Below, one piece after another: positions 17,083-26,327 of a stretch of 64,000 nt of DNA. Below the pieces are notes generated by a model that saw nothing but the letters and a program-made list of their open reading frames with translations, had not been told where the DNA came from and searched no databases. This DNA comes from Peribacillus frigoritolerans (GTDB lineage Bacteria > Bacillota > Bacilli > Bacillales > DSM-1321), in assembly GCF_040250305.1 (NCBI RefSeq), contig NZ_CP158190.1, positions 4,620,001-4,684,000 on the forward strand, given 5' to 3'. The stretch's first letter is position 1, and the number at the start of each line of letters is the position of its first letter. Made by a program: the position numbers and the translations under genes.

Positions 17083-17814
17083 TTAGTCAAACAAGAATTC
17101 TTTAACTTTCATCCCGTATAATACATTCTCGGCATTTTCATTATAGGCGTCGACTATTTCTGGTCCGAAATTCTTTTCAATCAACTTATGTGCTTCCCTG
17201 AGTTGAAAACCTCTGTTACTTACATTATGAGCATCTGATGCAATAAAATGAGAAAGACCTGATTGAACTAAATATTTGGAAAACCTTTTTGTTCTCCATC
17301 CGAATTTACCCGTGATGCTCCCTGCAGTTATTTGTGAATACGCACCCTTCCAAATCATTTCTTTTAGAAGTTGCGGATTTTTTATTATTTCCAAGTTCCG
17401 CTCTGGATGAGCAATGATCGGTGTCAGCCTTTTCAATTGCAGTTCATAAATTAATCGTTCCGTATACCTTGGCACATGGTTTGAAGGCAGCTCGAGAAGG
17501 ATGTACTGCGAACCATTCAAGCCCATGATTTCGTTATTATCATAATCATCTGAAAGTTCATCGGATATCCTGATTTCCTGCCCTGGCCATACTTTTAGCC
17601 CGATTTCCAGTTCATCTAGCACCAGGTTCAATTTTGCAGCTTCATTCACGACTTTTTGCTTATCATTTTCATATATCCCCTTATTATAATGAGGGGTTGC
17701 AATAATGTTGGAAATCCCTTGATCTACAGCTTTTCTCGCCATTTCTATACTTTCTTGGATATCTCCAGCACCATCATCCATCTTCGGTAAAATATGACTA
17801 TGAATATCAATCAT
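17083..17814 (-). CDS. Tyrosine-protein phosphatase, PHP type (CpsB/YwqE-like)
   Basis: A 243-residue PHP-fold metallophosphatase. Metal-binding motifs are DIHSHILPKMDDGA at the N-terminus, the His in ATPHY near residue 42, the AHPER near 137 and SDAHN near 195. CpsB/YwqE enzymes dephosphorylate the Tyr tail of the cognate BY-kinase, which is the adjacent upstream gene here. The ATG follows AGAGGGGAT. Cotranscription with Wzz and kinase is the usual capsule/EPS layout. Confidence 0.92.
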   Translation of the reverse strand: MIDIHSHILPKMDDGAGDIQESIEMARKAVDQGISNIIATPHYNKGIYENDKQKVVNEAAKLNLVLDELEIGLKVWPGQEIRISDELSDDYDNNEIMGLNGSQYILLELPSNHVPRYTERLIYELQLKRLTPIIAHPERNLEIIKNPQLLKEMIWKGAYSQITAGSITGKFGWRTKRFSKYLVQSGLSHFIASDAHNVSNRGFQLREAHKLIEKNFGPEIVDAYNENAENVLYGMKVKEFLFD

Positions 17815-17874
17815 CGTTATCCCCTCTTTAACCTAACCCGAATGCTATATTTAACAACTTCCAAACTACTTATT

Positions 17875-18573
17875 TTATTTCCCATAGTAGTAGTATTCGT
17901 CAGGATATTTTTGTTTTTTCTTATTTAGGATTGCGCCCAAAAGCTTTGCATTTGCATTCTCAAGTAATTCCTTTGCTTTTTGTGCTTGATGTATTTCAGT
18001 GCTCCCGCTGCTCAACACCAAAACCACGCCGTCTGTCATACTCGCTAGTACTTGAGCATCTGTGACTGCATTAACAGGCGGTGTGTCCAGGATTACTAAA
18101 TCATAATGCTGCTTTGCTTCATCCAACACTGTCACCATTCCGTTAGAACCAAGCAACTCCGATGGGTTTGGAGGGATTGGTCCACTTGTCAACACATCTA
18201 AATTGGGATAAATGGAAGGTTGTACAGCATCAAGCAATTGATTTTGCTTTGAAATGATATTCGTTAACCCCAAGTAGTTCTCCATATTAAAGTTAGTATG
18301 AACACTCGGCTTTCTCAAATCTGCATCTATGATGAGAATGCGTTTCCCTTGCTGAGAAAAAACTGCTGCGACATTGATTGAAGTCGTCGATTTTCCTTCA
18401 CCTGCATTTGCAGAGGTAAAAATCATCGACCTTATGTCTTTTTCCACAGCGGAAAATTGAAGGTTCGTTCTAATCGTCCTATATTGCTCCACAACCGGTG
18501 ACTTCGATTTCAACATGGAAATACTGCTTCTTTTTTTTATCTCAGTCGTTTTATGTCGTTTATTGCGTGTCAA
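17875..18573 (-). CDS. BY-type tyrosine kinase (CpsD/YwqD/EpsB-like)
   Basis: A 232-residue cytoplasmic tyrosine kinase. Walker A is ANAGEGKST (about residue 55), Walker A' is LIIDADLRKP (about 83) and Walker B is LVILDTPP (about 158). The C-terminal autophosphorylation cluster is YPDEYYYYGK. It is separate from its membrane activator, the Wzz-like gene just upstream, as in Gram-positive CpsC/CpsD pairs. I prefer TTG 18573, six nt after AGAGGTG; the GTG three codons upstream overlaps that site. Confidence 0.92.
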   Translation of the reverse strand: MTRNKRHKTTEIKKRSSISMLKSKSPVVEQYRTIRTNLQFSAVEKDIRSMIFTSANAGEGKSTTSINVAAVFSQQGKRILIIDADLRKPSVHTNFNMENYLGLTNIISKQNQLLDAVQPSIYPNLDVLTSGPIPPNPSELLGSNGMVTVLDEAKQHYDLVILDTPPVNAVTDAQVLASMTDGVVLVLSSGSTEIHQAQKAKELLENANAKLLGAILNKKKQKYPDEYYYYGK

Positions 18574-18605
18574 GCTTTTCACCTCTTGAGGTTCTGATTA
18601 CAGAT

Positions 18606-19301
18606 TTATAATTTCCGGTTTTTTTTATTTTCGATTAAATTTACGATGCCTAGCATCGGGATTTTTAAATGTTCTTCAATATCAGACTCAACCTTGATTG
18701 TCTTGTCTAAAAATTCGATCATGAATGTAAGAATTAAACTTATGATTAACCCTGCAAAACATGCAACGATCGTATTCATGATCGGATTCGGTTTTATAGG
18801 TGAGGAATTATCTCCTATATTTGCTTTGGATAAGACATTGACATTGTCAACATTCATAAGCGTTTTTATTTCATCTTGGAATATATCCGTAATTGCACTT
18901 GCAACACTAACAGCAATTTTAGGGTCAGCCCCCTCAACTTTAATGGTGAAAATTTGTGAATTCCCATTACTGACAATTTTGATTTGTTCCGATAATGCTG
19001 AATTTGACATGTCAAGATTCAGTCGTTCTTTGACTTTTTCTAACATCATTGGACTTTTTATGATTTCGCTGTACGTTTCAATCAATTGAATATTGGTTTG
19101 AATCTCTCCTACATTGTAAAGTTCTGACTTTTCTTTAGATTGATTGACTAAGATTTGTGTAGAAGCTTGGTAAACAGGTGAAAGAATGAAAAAGCTAACG
19201 ATTCCCGTCATTGCCGTTAATAAGGTTGTGAAGATGATAATGAGCACGATGCGTTTTTTCATCATTTGAAAAAGATCTTTTATATTGAGTGCCTCCGCCA
19301 T
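18606..19301 (-). CDS. Chain-length regulator/kinase activator, Wzz family (CpsC/YwqC/EpsA-like)
   Basis: A 231-residue protein with two membrane helices (about residues 16-40 and 172-195) flanking an extracytoplasmic domain with coiled-coil potential. The second helix is preceded by the Pro-rich SSPIKPNPIMN motif typical of Wzz/CpsC. The short cytoplasmic tail activates the neighbouring tyrosine kinase. The ATG has a GGAGTTGATTGA site. It lies between the dehydrogenase and kinase genes, about 60 and 30 bp from them. Confidence 0.9.
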   Translation of the reverse strand: MAEALNIKDLFQMMKKRIVLIIIFTTLLTAMTGIVSFFILSPVYQASTQILVNQSKEKSELYNVGEIQTNIQLIETYSEIIKSPMMLEKVKERLNLDMSNSALSEQIKIVSNGNSQIFTIKVEGADPKIAVSVASAITDIFQDEIKTLMNVDNVNVLSKANIGDNSSPIKPNPIMNTIVACFAGLIISLILTFMIEFLDKTIKVESDIEEHLKIPMLGIVNLIENKKNRKL

Positions 19302-19361
19302 TCAATCAACTCCAATCCATGTAAAATACTTTCCGTTTATCCATTTTCTAATTTCCAATTC

Positions 19362-20717
19362 CTATAATTTTGCGACCTTATCAGAAAACAGTCCATTTTC
19401 CTCCATCACATTTTTGGAATCGAATATTAATGAAGCATGATCATGGACACTTTTCCAGTCAAAACAATTGTGTGGTGTTCCAATGACAACTAAATCGGCT
19501 TTTTGAAGAATGGCAGCTTCGTATTTTACCACCTGTAGAACCTGTTCATTGATTCGGATTTCTTTTGCATAGGGTTCGATGACGGTTAGATTCTGGACCT
19601 TGTTTTGTAATCGTTCAAGTAAGCGGACGACCGGGCTTTCTCTTAAATCATCAATATCACTTTTGTAAGTTGCACCTAAAACCACAACATGTGAGTGTTT
19701 CATGAGCTTGTCATTGGCTGCAAGCAGTTCAAGTATGCGCGTATAAGAATAGTGAATCATTCCGTCATTAATATCCCCAGCCAATTCAATCATTTTTGTC
19801 CGATGACCATGTTCTTTTGCTTTATAGAGCAAGTAGTATGGATCGACCGGTATGCAATGCCCGCCGACACCAATGCCTGGGGTGAATTTCATGAACCCGT
19901 ATGGTTTTGAAGAAGCCGCATTGATCGTTTCCCATATATCAATTTCCAAATCATTACATAAAACCGTCATTTCATTCACCAAAGCCATGTTAATCCATCG
20001 GAAAGTGTTCTCAAAGATTTTGCTTAATTCTGCAACACGAATCCCATTAACACGATGAGCTGTTGGACCGATGAACTTGCAAGCTAGATCTGTACAGGTT
20101 TCCGTCATTCCCCCGACAACCTTTGGAGTGTTGCTTAAATTAAACCTTTTATTTCCCGGATCTATTCTTTCCGGGGAATATGCTACAAAAAGGTTCTTCC
20201 CAATCCCATAGCCTCTTTCTGTTAATGGTGTACAGATATATTCTTCTGTCGTTCCTGGATATGTTGTACTTTCCAAAATAACCAATGTACCTTCTTTCAC
20301 ATGTTCAGCGACAATTCTCCCTACATCCCTAACATACGAGATATCAGGTTCCTTCAAATTATTAACTGGGGTCGGAACACAAATCAAAAGGACATTCATG
20401 TCTCCGAGCAGCTTCATATCCGTCGTCGCTGTAAATTGCTTTTGGTTTATCAATTCTCTAAGCCCGTCATTATCTACATCATTGATATAGTTAATTCCGC
20501 TATTTAAACTTTCCACTTTTGTCTCAGAGACATCGAATCCTGTCACCGTATAACCTTTAGATGCATAATGGCAAGCAGTTGGGAGACCAACATAACCCAA
20601 TCCAATCACTCCGACTTTAGCGGTCTTGTTCTTTAAATCTCTTTGCAAAGCAGATTTGTGCGAGTATTGGCCATTATTTTTTTGTTGCTCTCTTTCTCGT
20701 TTTATTGCTGTTATCAT
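19362..20717 (-). CDS. UDP-N-acetylhexosamine 6-dehydrogenase (WbpA/TviB/WecC type)
   Basis: A 451-residue NAD-dependent four-electron dehydrogenase. The Rossmann motif VGVIGLGYVGLP starts near residue 35, and the catalytic Cys is in GVGGHCIPVDPYYL (about residue 275). The GGHCIPVDPYYL form separates N-acetylhexosamine dehydrogenases (UDP-GlcNAc/ManNAc to uronate) from UDP-glucose dehydrogenases, which read GGSCFPKD. A roughly 30-residue Lys/Gln-rich head precedes the fold. The ATG has a GGAGGAGTTG site. As the first gene of the glycan locus it implies a HexNAc-uronic acid in the polymer. Confidence 0.9.
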   Translation of the reverse strand: MITAIKREREQQKNNGQYSHKSALQRDLKNKTAKVGVIGLGYVGLPTACHYASKGYTVTGFDVSETKVESLNSGINYINDVDNDGLRELINQKQFTATTDMKLLGDMNVLLICVPTPVNNLKEPDISYVRDVGRIVAEHVKEGTLVILESTTYPGTTEEYICTPLTERGYGIGKNLFVAYSPERIDPGNKRFNLSNTPKVVGGMTETCTDLACKFIGPTAHRVNGIRVAELSKIFENTFRWINMALVNEMTVLCNDLEIDIWETINAASSKPYGFMKFTPGIGVGGHCIPVDPYYLLYKAKEHGHRTKMIELAGDINDGMIHYSYTRILELLAANDKLMKHSHVVVLGATYKSDIDDLRESPVVRLLERLQNKVQNLTVIEPYAKEIRINEQVLQVVKYEAAILQKADLVVIGTPHNCFDWKSVHDHASLIFDSKNVMEENGLFSDKVAKL

Positions 20718-21281
20718 GATTCAACTCCTCCATTTCCCTTACCAGAACATAACGAACATTTAAAATTAGTAGGCCACAATGAATATTCAATACAAATAAA
20801 CTAACAAATTCCTAACGCTATCTTTCTTAATCAGCTAAATCGACCAGATATATCATTTATATTTTATAGTTGATCTACATTCCTAGAAATCAGCCTTAAA
20901 AATTGCCTTGTAAGTTTCCCGTTAATTTTTATCGCCAGCATTAATAAATTATCATAATTATTTTTGTTGCTGGTTCCAGATTTCGAATGAAGCGTTCTGT
21001 TTTTGATTCATCTACCCTATTTAACCAGAATCACCTGTTCTTTTGACGTGAGGTACTAGCCATAAAATCCCGTACAAGTGCATGTTTAGGGTAAAACTAA
21101 ATCTGTTTTTAGCCAACACACCTATATCCATAATTAAATATTTCATTTTGAATAAGAACTTAATCCCACACATTTCACGTTTATAATGGACGTCCCTCAA
21201 TTAGCAAACAGTTGATAAAAAACGAACATAGTCTTTCTCTATCCGATACTCCATTCTTCCTATCGTTCAAGAAATACAAAT
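20718..21281. other. Long leader or intergenic region upstream of the glycan locus
   Basis: About 560 bp with no supported reading frame. It must hold the promoter of the minus-strand glycan genes; a TATAAAAT-like -10 on that strand near 20855 has no convincing -35. Long leaders with RNA elements occur before exopolysaccharide operons, but I could not identify one here. Confidence 0.4.
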
Positions 21282-21326
21282 CCCCCGATTGAATGGCCTT
21301 TAACCGGGGTGCCATTCATCGGGGGA
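21282..21326 (-). terminator. Terminator of the lipoprotein gene
   Basis: CCCCCGAT-GAATGGC pairs with GCCATTC-TCGGGGG with one bulged base on each arm, then ATTTGTATTT on the reverse strand. Confidence 0.7.
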
Positions 21327-21359
21327 ACTCCAATGTTCAGTCAAAACGCGAATTACATA

Positions 21360-21881
21360 CTACTTTTCAGGTTCTTCCTCTGTCATGTCCTTCACTTTGT
21401 TAATAGTCCATTCCTGCTTATCTTTCGTTTCAGTATTTTCATACCGCACCTTGTAAGGTCCCTTTCCTTCAATCACATAGTATCCATTTCCTTTTACACT
21501 TTTTCCAGGAGCCAGTTTCGTCCCCAGATTATCTCCTGGATAGATACGTAGTTTTTTACCCTCTTGATTCCATACCGACATTTCAAAAACGTCTACAAAT
21601 TTTTCTTCTGCCGTTTTATTAGTTGCCTTCAGCTGTAACTGTAAAACTTTTTTCCCTTTTTGATCTGGGTGCTCGAGCTGCAATGCTTCTTCAACCCCAA
21701 TACTTACGCCAGATATGTCTTTCTCCTCTCCTGCATCACCTTTAGCGGTGGAGTCCGTTTGCTTCGGCACTGCTACTGGATCATCCTTAGTATCCTTTTC
21801 TCCTGACATGCAGCCTGTCAAAAATATACTTAATGTGAATATACAGATTCCAATACTTCTGAACCTTCTCTTCAATATCAT
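21360..21881 (-). CDS. Secreted lipoprotein, 173 residues
   Basis: A signal peptide with a Lys/Arg head (MILKRRFRS), a hydrophobic core and the lipobox LTGC (Cys about residue 24) is followed by a charged linker and a single domain of about 110 residues. The domain has immunoglobulin-like beta character (GKKVLQLQLKATNKTAEEKFVDVFEMSVW), reminiscent of DUF4352-type extracellular domains. The ATG has an AAAAGGAGTGG ribosome site and the gene has its own terminator. Family resemblance is only general, so no function is assigned. Confidence 0.75.
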   Translation of the reverse strand: MILKRRFRSIGICIFTLSIFLTGCMSGEKDTKDDPVAVPKQTDSTAKGDAGEEKDISGVSIGVEEALQLEHPDQKGKKVLQLQLKATNKTAEEKFVDVFEMSVWNQEGKKLRIYPGDNLGTKLAPGKSVKGNGYYVIEGKGPYKVRYENTETKDKQEWTINKVKDMTEEEPEK

Positions 21882-22072
21882 GATTCCACTCCTTTTAAAA
21901 AATATAAATCCTTCTTAAAGAGAGATTCTTCACTACCTTTTATCTCATTTAAAAATTGGACTTCCTTTCCTTGAAACGAAAAAATACTCAAACACTTTAA
22001 GAAGCGTTTTCAAACATGTAAGAAGGACCCACTTCCAATAGGAGAGGCCTTCTCACATCATTATCAAATTGA

Positions 22073-25000
22073 TTATTTTACTACTGTTTTTGCTATTTCT
22101 CCTCCAACTACTAGAGGTCCATTGTCAACTTCAATGACATCTCCTGCTTGCAATCTTCGATTAACCCCATTTTCATCCACAATAAACCGGCTGTAAATTT
22201 GGTAACTTCCATCTGGATTAATGAATCCTGCCCCAGTCTGAGTATGGGACACTGTTCTCTGCGCTATTCCATTCACTAGCAAACGGAGACTCTTAGTTCC
22301 CTCCGGTGCCTTGCCCGTAACATAATCGGCATTAGGAGCTACAGGATTCACCTGCAGTTTCTCCGCTTCCTTGATTACCGTAGTATGAGCTTGTAGGTTC
22401 GATGGAGTCCGAACACCGTAGTCAACCGTTACGATATCGCCTACTTGTAGGGTTTTATTATTTCCATTCTCATCTACTCCTACATACTTACTGTATATAC
22501 TGAATGTTCCATCTTCATTGACAGGTGCCGTACGCAGTGCTTCGCCATTTACCAATAAGCGAACGATAGTTGCCCCTTCAGGAGCAGTTCCAGTTATAAC
22601 TTCTGCATTTGGATACACAGGATTGATCTTTACAGGTTCACTCGGCATAAACTGTACTACCCTAACAGATGAACTCTCGCTGACATTCCCAGCCGTGTCG
22701 GTAAGGGTAACAGTAATAACCGTATGGACTGGTTGATTTGGAATCGCAACCGCGAATTTCCCGTCTGGACCTACAACTCCTGTATATTTCTTGGAATTAA
22801 TGGTGACGGTCACATTTGCTTCAGGTTCACCGCTTCCTGTTACTTCTTTACTGTTTGTTGTAACTTCATTTAGTTTCGGTGCATTTGGAGCCGTTATATC
22901 TTTATCCAATAAATCTTGCGCTTTGTTCAGTAAATCTTGCAGACGGTCTTTTTCTGCACCTTCAGGAAGTTTATTGACCGCTTTTTGTGCTTCGTCAATC
23001 TCCCCTTGATCCGTCGTGTCTTCCAATGTATCGAACTTATCATCCGTGAACAGATCTTCCACTTTGTTCTTCGCATCGGTTAGGTCTTTTTCTGCTTGTT
23101 CTTTTTTGTTCAATAGATCTTTCGCTTTGTTCAATAAGTCTTGCAGACGGTCTTTTTCTGCACCTTCAGGAAGCTTATTGACCGCTTCTTGGGCTTCGTC
23201 AATCGCCCCTTGATCCGTCGTTCCTTCCAATGTATCGAACTTATCGTCCGTGAACAGATCTTCCACTTTGTTCTTCGCATCGGTTAGGTCTTTTTCTGCT
23301 TGTTCTTTTTTGTTCAATAAATCTTGCGCTTTGTTCAATAAGTCTTGCAGACGGTCTTTTTCTGCACCTTCAGGTAGCTTATTGACCGCTTCTTGGGCTT
23401 CGTCAATCGCCCCTTGATCCGTCGTGTCTTCCAATGTATCGAACTTATCATCCGTGAACAGATCTTCCACTTTGTTCTTCGCATCGGTTAGGTCTTTTTC
23501 TGCTTGTTCTTTTTTGTTCAATAAATCTTGCGCTTTGTTCAGTAAATCTTGCAGACGGTCTTTTTCTGCACCTTCAGGTAGCTTATTGACCGCTTCTTGG
23601 GCTTCGTCAATCGCCCCTTGATCCGTCGTGCCTTCCAATGTATCGAACTTATCGTCCGTGAACAGATCTTCCACTTTGTTCTTCGCATCGGTTAGGTCTT
23701 TTTCTGCTTGTTCTTTTTTGTTCAATAAATCTTGCGCTTTGTTCAATAAGTCTTGCAGACGGTCTTTTTCTGCACCTTCTGGAAGCTTATTGACCGCCTC
23801 TTGGGCTTCATCAATCGCCCCTTGATCCGTCGTGCCTTCCAATGTATCGAACTTATCGTCCGTGAACAGATCTTCCACTTTGTTCTTCGCATCGGCTAGG
23901 TCTCTTTCTGCTTGTCCATCCACATCTTTTCCTAATTCAATCTTTTTTGTTTTACCAAATTCAATATTGAAATTCTCTGGATTGCCACTAATTGATTGAG
24001 CTATGTTATAACGATACATAGCTTTCCAAGTAAGATTGCCACCGGATTTGCCCACATAACTATTTGCAGGATCACCTGTCGCACTCGTCCAGAGTTTTAC
24101 CATGCCCGTATCCATGCTCATCGTAAGCGAGCTACTTAAATTATTTAATGCTTGTTTTTTCATTGAAGACAATACAACACTCTCTGGATTATTAAAATCA
24201 ATGGTGGATACTTTATTTTCCACTTCCAAAGCATGACCCTCTTCTGTTGTTATATGAAGTTTTGCTTGATCATTAATGTTCGCTGGCCCATAAAGTGAGA
24301 CCATTGGATATGAATCAGTTCCCGTTCTATTCATTTGTACATCTGCACCGGCATCCACGTTAAATGATTTTAACTTTCCAGATTGGGTAACTCCTTTTTG
24401 TCCATCAATCTCTACCTTTGCATTAGCTCCAACGGAAAAATCTGCATCACCGCCTGTTGCAGAAAATATTCCATACCCACTTTTATTTGTATGAATTTTC
24501 ACTTTAGCATTTGGTGCGATCTTAAATTGAGGTTCTTTTGCAACAGACCATATAAGAGCATGGCTACTATTATGGCTAATGTAAGTCACACCTTCAAATT
24601 CCACACTACCGGTTTCTGCCAGTTCATGAGTTGCTGATGAACCTGGTACTGTATTGTCATTAATATAGATGTCGTTAACTCCTTTGAAAATTGCCTTCCC
24701 GTTACGGTTAAATATTAGTTGAGGTCCGCTGTAATTTACATTTTCGAATATTTGTTCTACATTTTTTGTTCCATCATGTATGGTAACGAAACCGTAATAG
24801 TTCTTTCCATTAATATGCGCGTCTTTTACATGGACACTGCTTAATAAATTACTATTACCGTTGGCATAGATACCACCTGTTGATCCTGTTGCCCCTGTTT
24901 CCGTTATTGTATGGTTATTACCATCAATCACGATTTCCGTTTTTGCTGGGTGAATTTTAATCGCTCCGCTGATATCAATGTTTTGTCCAAGATGAATCGT

Positions 25001-25288
25001 TGTAATGCCATTATCCGCCTCTAAAGCAACCTTCAACTCTTGAAAATTATTGACGACTGCTTCATTTATCATCATTTTTGAAGCTGCTTTCCCTGAAGAT
25101 TGAGTTTCGGTTGTTTGTGTACGAGCTTCTTGATTTTTCACCCCAGACTCTTGTGAATTCGAACTTTCCTCATTCTTAGGTGTGGATAGTTCTTCTGCAA
25201 ATCCTGCACTTGGCATTAATAGAGAACTTGCTAATAGAAATGATGTTGTCATAACGTTAATAGGTTTTAACATTTTACTTTTCTTCAT
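22073..25288 (-). CDS. Large secreted repeat protein, adhesin-like, 1071 residues
   Basis: The signal peptide is residues 1-31 (Ala-X-Ala cleavage at GFA-EE). Residues about 75-440 look like a parallel beta-helix of the kind in WxL/pectate-lyase-like adhesins (IHLGQNIDISGAIKI, IVIDGNNHTITETG). Residues about 460-797 are five 68-residue units resembling Cry1Ac D5-type helical repeats, each with VEDLFTDDKFDTLE. An Ig-like domain (about 800-880, DTAGNVSESS) and two similar 90-residue modules (LLVNGEALRT and LLVNGIAQRT) finish the protein. There is no LPXTG, SLH or GW anchor, so attachment is unexplained. Its ATG has an AGAGGAGC site. Confidence 0.85.
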   Translation of the reverse strand: MKKSKMLKPINVMTTSFLLASSLLMPSAGFAEELSTPKNEESSNSQESGVKNQEARTQTTETQSSGKAASKMMINEAVVNNFQELKVALEADNGITTIHLGQNIDISGAIKIHPAKTEIVIDGNNHTITETGATGSTGGIYANGNSNLLSSVHVKDAHINGKNYYGFVTIHDGTKNVEQIFENVNYSGPQLIFNRNGKAIFKGVNDIYINDNTVPGSSATHELAETGSVEFEGVTYISHNSSHALIWSVAKEPQFKIAPNAKVKIHTNKSGYGIFSATGGDADFSVGANAKVEIDGQKGVTQSGKLKSFNVDAGADVQMNRTGTDSYPMVSLYGPANINDQAKLHITTEEGHALEVENKVSTIDFNNPESVVLSSMKKQALNNLSSSLTMSMDTGMVKLWTSATGDPANSYVGKSGGNLTWKAMYRYNIAQSISGNPENFNIEFGKTKKIELGKDVDGQAERDLADAKNKVEDLFTDDKFDTLEGTTDQGAIDEAQEAVNKLPEGAEKDRLQDLLNKAQDLLNKKEQAEKDLTDAKNKVEDLFTDDKFDTLEGTTDQGAIDEAQEAVNKLPEGAEKDRLQDLLNKAQDLLNKKEQAEKDLTDAKNKVEDLFTDDKFDTLEDTTDQGAIDEAQEAVNKLPEGAEKDRLQDLLNKAQDLLNKKEQAEKDLTDAKNKVEDLFTDDKFDTLEGTTDQGAIDEAQEAVNKLPEGAEKDRLQDLLNKAKDLLNKKEQAEKDLTDAKNKVEDLFTDDKFDTLEDTTDQGEIDEAQKAVNKLPEGAEKDRLQDLLNKAQDLLDKDITAPNAPKLNEVTTNSKEVTGSGEPEANVTVTINSKKYTGVVGPDGKFAVAIPNQPVHTVITVTLTDTAGNVSESSSVRVVQFMPSEPVKINPVYPNAEVITGTAPEGATIVRLLVNGEALRTAPVNEDGTFSIYSKYVGVDENGNNKTLQVGDIVTVDYGVRTPSNLQAHTTVIKEAEKLQVNPVAPNADYVTGKAPEGTKSLRLLVNGIAQRTVSHTQTGAGFINPDGSYQIYSRFIVDENGVNRRLQAGDVIEVDNGPLVVGGEIAKTVVK
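22895..23911 (-). repeat. Five in-frame 204-bp tandem repeats inside the adhesin-like gene
   Basis: The same 204-bp unit recurs with exact spacing; for example TTCCAATG occurs at 23021, 23225, 23429, 23633 and 23837. Units differ by only a few bases (GTTDQ or DTTDQ, AQDLL or AKDLL, QGAID or QGEID), and the 3'-most unit diverges most. Near-identity at the DNA level points to recent duplication, so copy number may vary between strains. Confidence 0.95.
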
Positions 25289-25566
25289 AAAAGAAACGCT
25301 CCTCTAAAAAATGATTTTACTTACAAGATTAATAATACTTTTTTTCGAGAAGTACCTCGTTCCAATAATGATTCATAAAAAATCATTTTAGGAACCACAT
25401 TAGGGCATTAAACATCAATTTTCATGTGATTATTTTCATTTTTGGCGATGTGTTTAATCGGAAGAAATGATCGAGCATTTTATAAAAGCATATCTTCTTA
25501 TCCAATCCACCGTCCAAAATTCAAAGTTTCTTTTAGGGGGTAACATCATTATGTTTATATAACTAA

Positions 25567-25608
25567 AAATGTGATAAGTGAAACCATTGGTTCCGTCTTA
25601 TCACATTT
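25567..25608 (-). terminator. Hairpin terminator
   Basis: AAATGTGATAAG (25567-25578) pairs perfectly with CTTATCACATTT (25597-25608), with an inner GAAACC/GGTTCC stem. On the reverse strand the stem runs into TTTTTAG. It is placed to end transcription of the small membrane gene at 25780-25995. Confidence 0.7.
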
Positions 25609-25779
25609 ACGCTTGAAAGGATTTATCCTTTAACATTCCCTGAAGAGTTTCTTCTTTTTTTCTTATAGCTCATTGTCATAACGTTCCATCGGATTACATG
25701 AACATATATATCATCCAGCGCACTTGGTATACGCCCATAGAACTTTTCACCGTAATCTCCTTACATACCACTTATACTT

Positions 25780-25995
25780 TCATTCACCCTTTTTTCCATG
25801 GGCACTTTTAAGAAAGGATAGTGAAGTTATTAAAATGAGGGTGATTTTCAGCGTATTTATTTCTTGTTCATTTAATAAAAGATACATCAAAAAGAAGACT
25901 AAAAAGGCTTGAATAAAATAGATCCTGTATTTCAATAGGGTGAACCAAGTTTGTGACACCCATAGTAAAAAAAAGTTAAATTGCTTCGACATCAT
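25780..25995 (-). CDS. Small two-span membrane protein, 71 residues
   Basis: Starts at ATG 25995 (a second ATG follows at once) behind AAAGGAGAAAG. The protein has a hydrophobic head (MMSKQFNFFLLWVSQTWF) and two likely membrane helices (about residues 24-43 and 48-62) with a KKGE tail. I do not recognise a family. A 14-bp palindrome upstream and a strong hairpin downstream make it a plausible single-gene transcription unit. Confidence 0.6.
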   Translation of the reverse strand: MMSKQFNFFLLWVSQTWFTLLKYRIYFIQAFLVFFLMYLLLNEQEINTLKITLILITSLSFLKSAHGKKGE

Positions 25996-26023
25996 CTTTC
26001 TCCTTTATCATGATGTTGATATT

Positions 26024-26037
26024 ATCTAAATTTAGAT
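26024..26037 (-). promoter_or_regulatory. Perfect 14-bp palindrome upstream of the small membrane gene
   Basis: ATCTAAATTTAGAT is perfectly symmetric and lies about 30 bp before the start codon. A TATAAT-like -10 on the reverse strand is some 20 bp further upstream. The arrangement would suit an operator, but no regulator is identified. Confidence 0.4.
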
Positions 26038-26327
26038 TCTGGTATCATTATATACAAATAGGCGAGTGTCGGTATTTCATAAAGTAAAATCATTCGTTCA
26101 GAAAAGAAATGCAGTTCATTTTTCATTGGATTTCGAAAAAGCGGGTGAAGATTAGAGAGCGGCTGATTTTACTACCCAAGAACTAGCGTTGGATTAAATG
26201 GCATAAGGATAATAAGGAATAGTGGGCATCACAAATAAAATCGAATTTGCTATTGAGGAAAACAGACCTACTAATATTCAATCCACCTGTACTTTTTATT
26301 TCTTAAAGGAGCGAAAAAATTATTCAT

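Noticed and set aside
22518..23825. Plus-strand Ser/Phe-rich frames opposite the adhesin repeats
   Set aside because: They repeat every 204 bp because the real reverse-strand gene does; they are complementary-strand shadows.
22895..23911. Regular repeats considered as a CRISPR array
   Set aside because: Units are 204 bp, in frame and nearly identical throughout, with no spacer/repeat alternation and no cas genes in the window.
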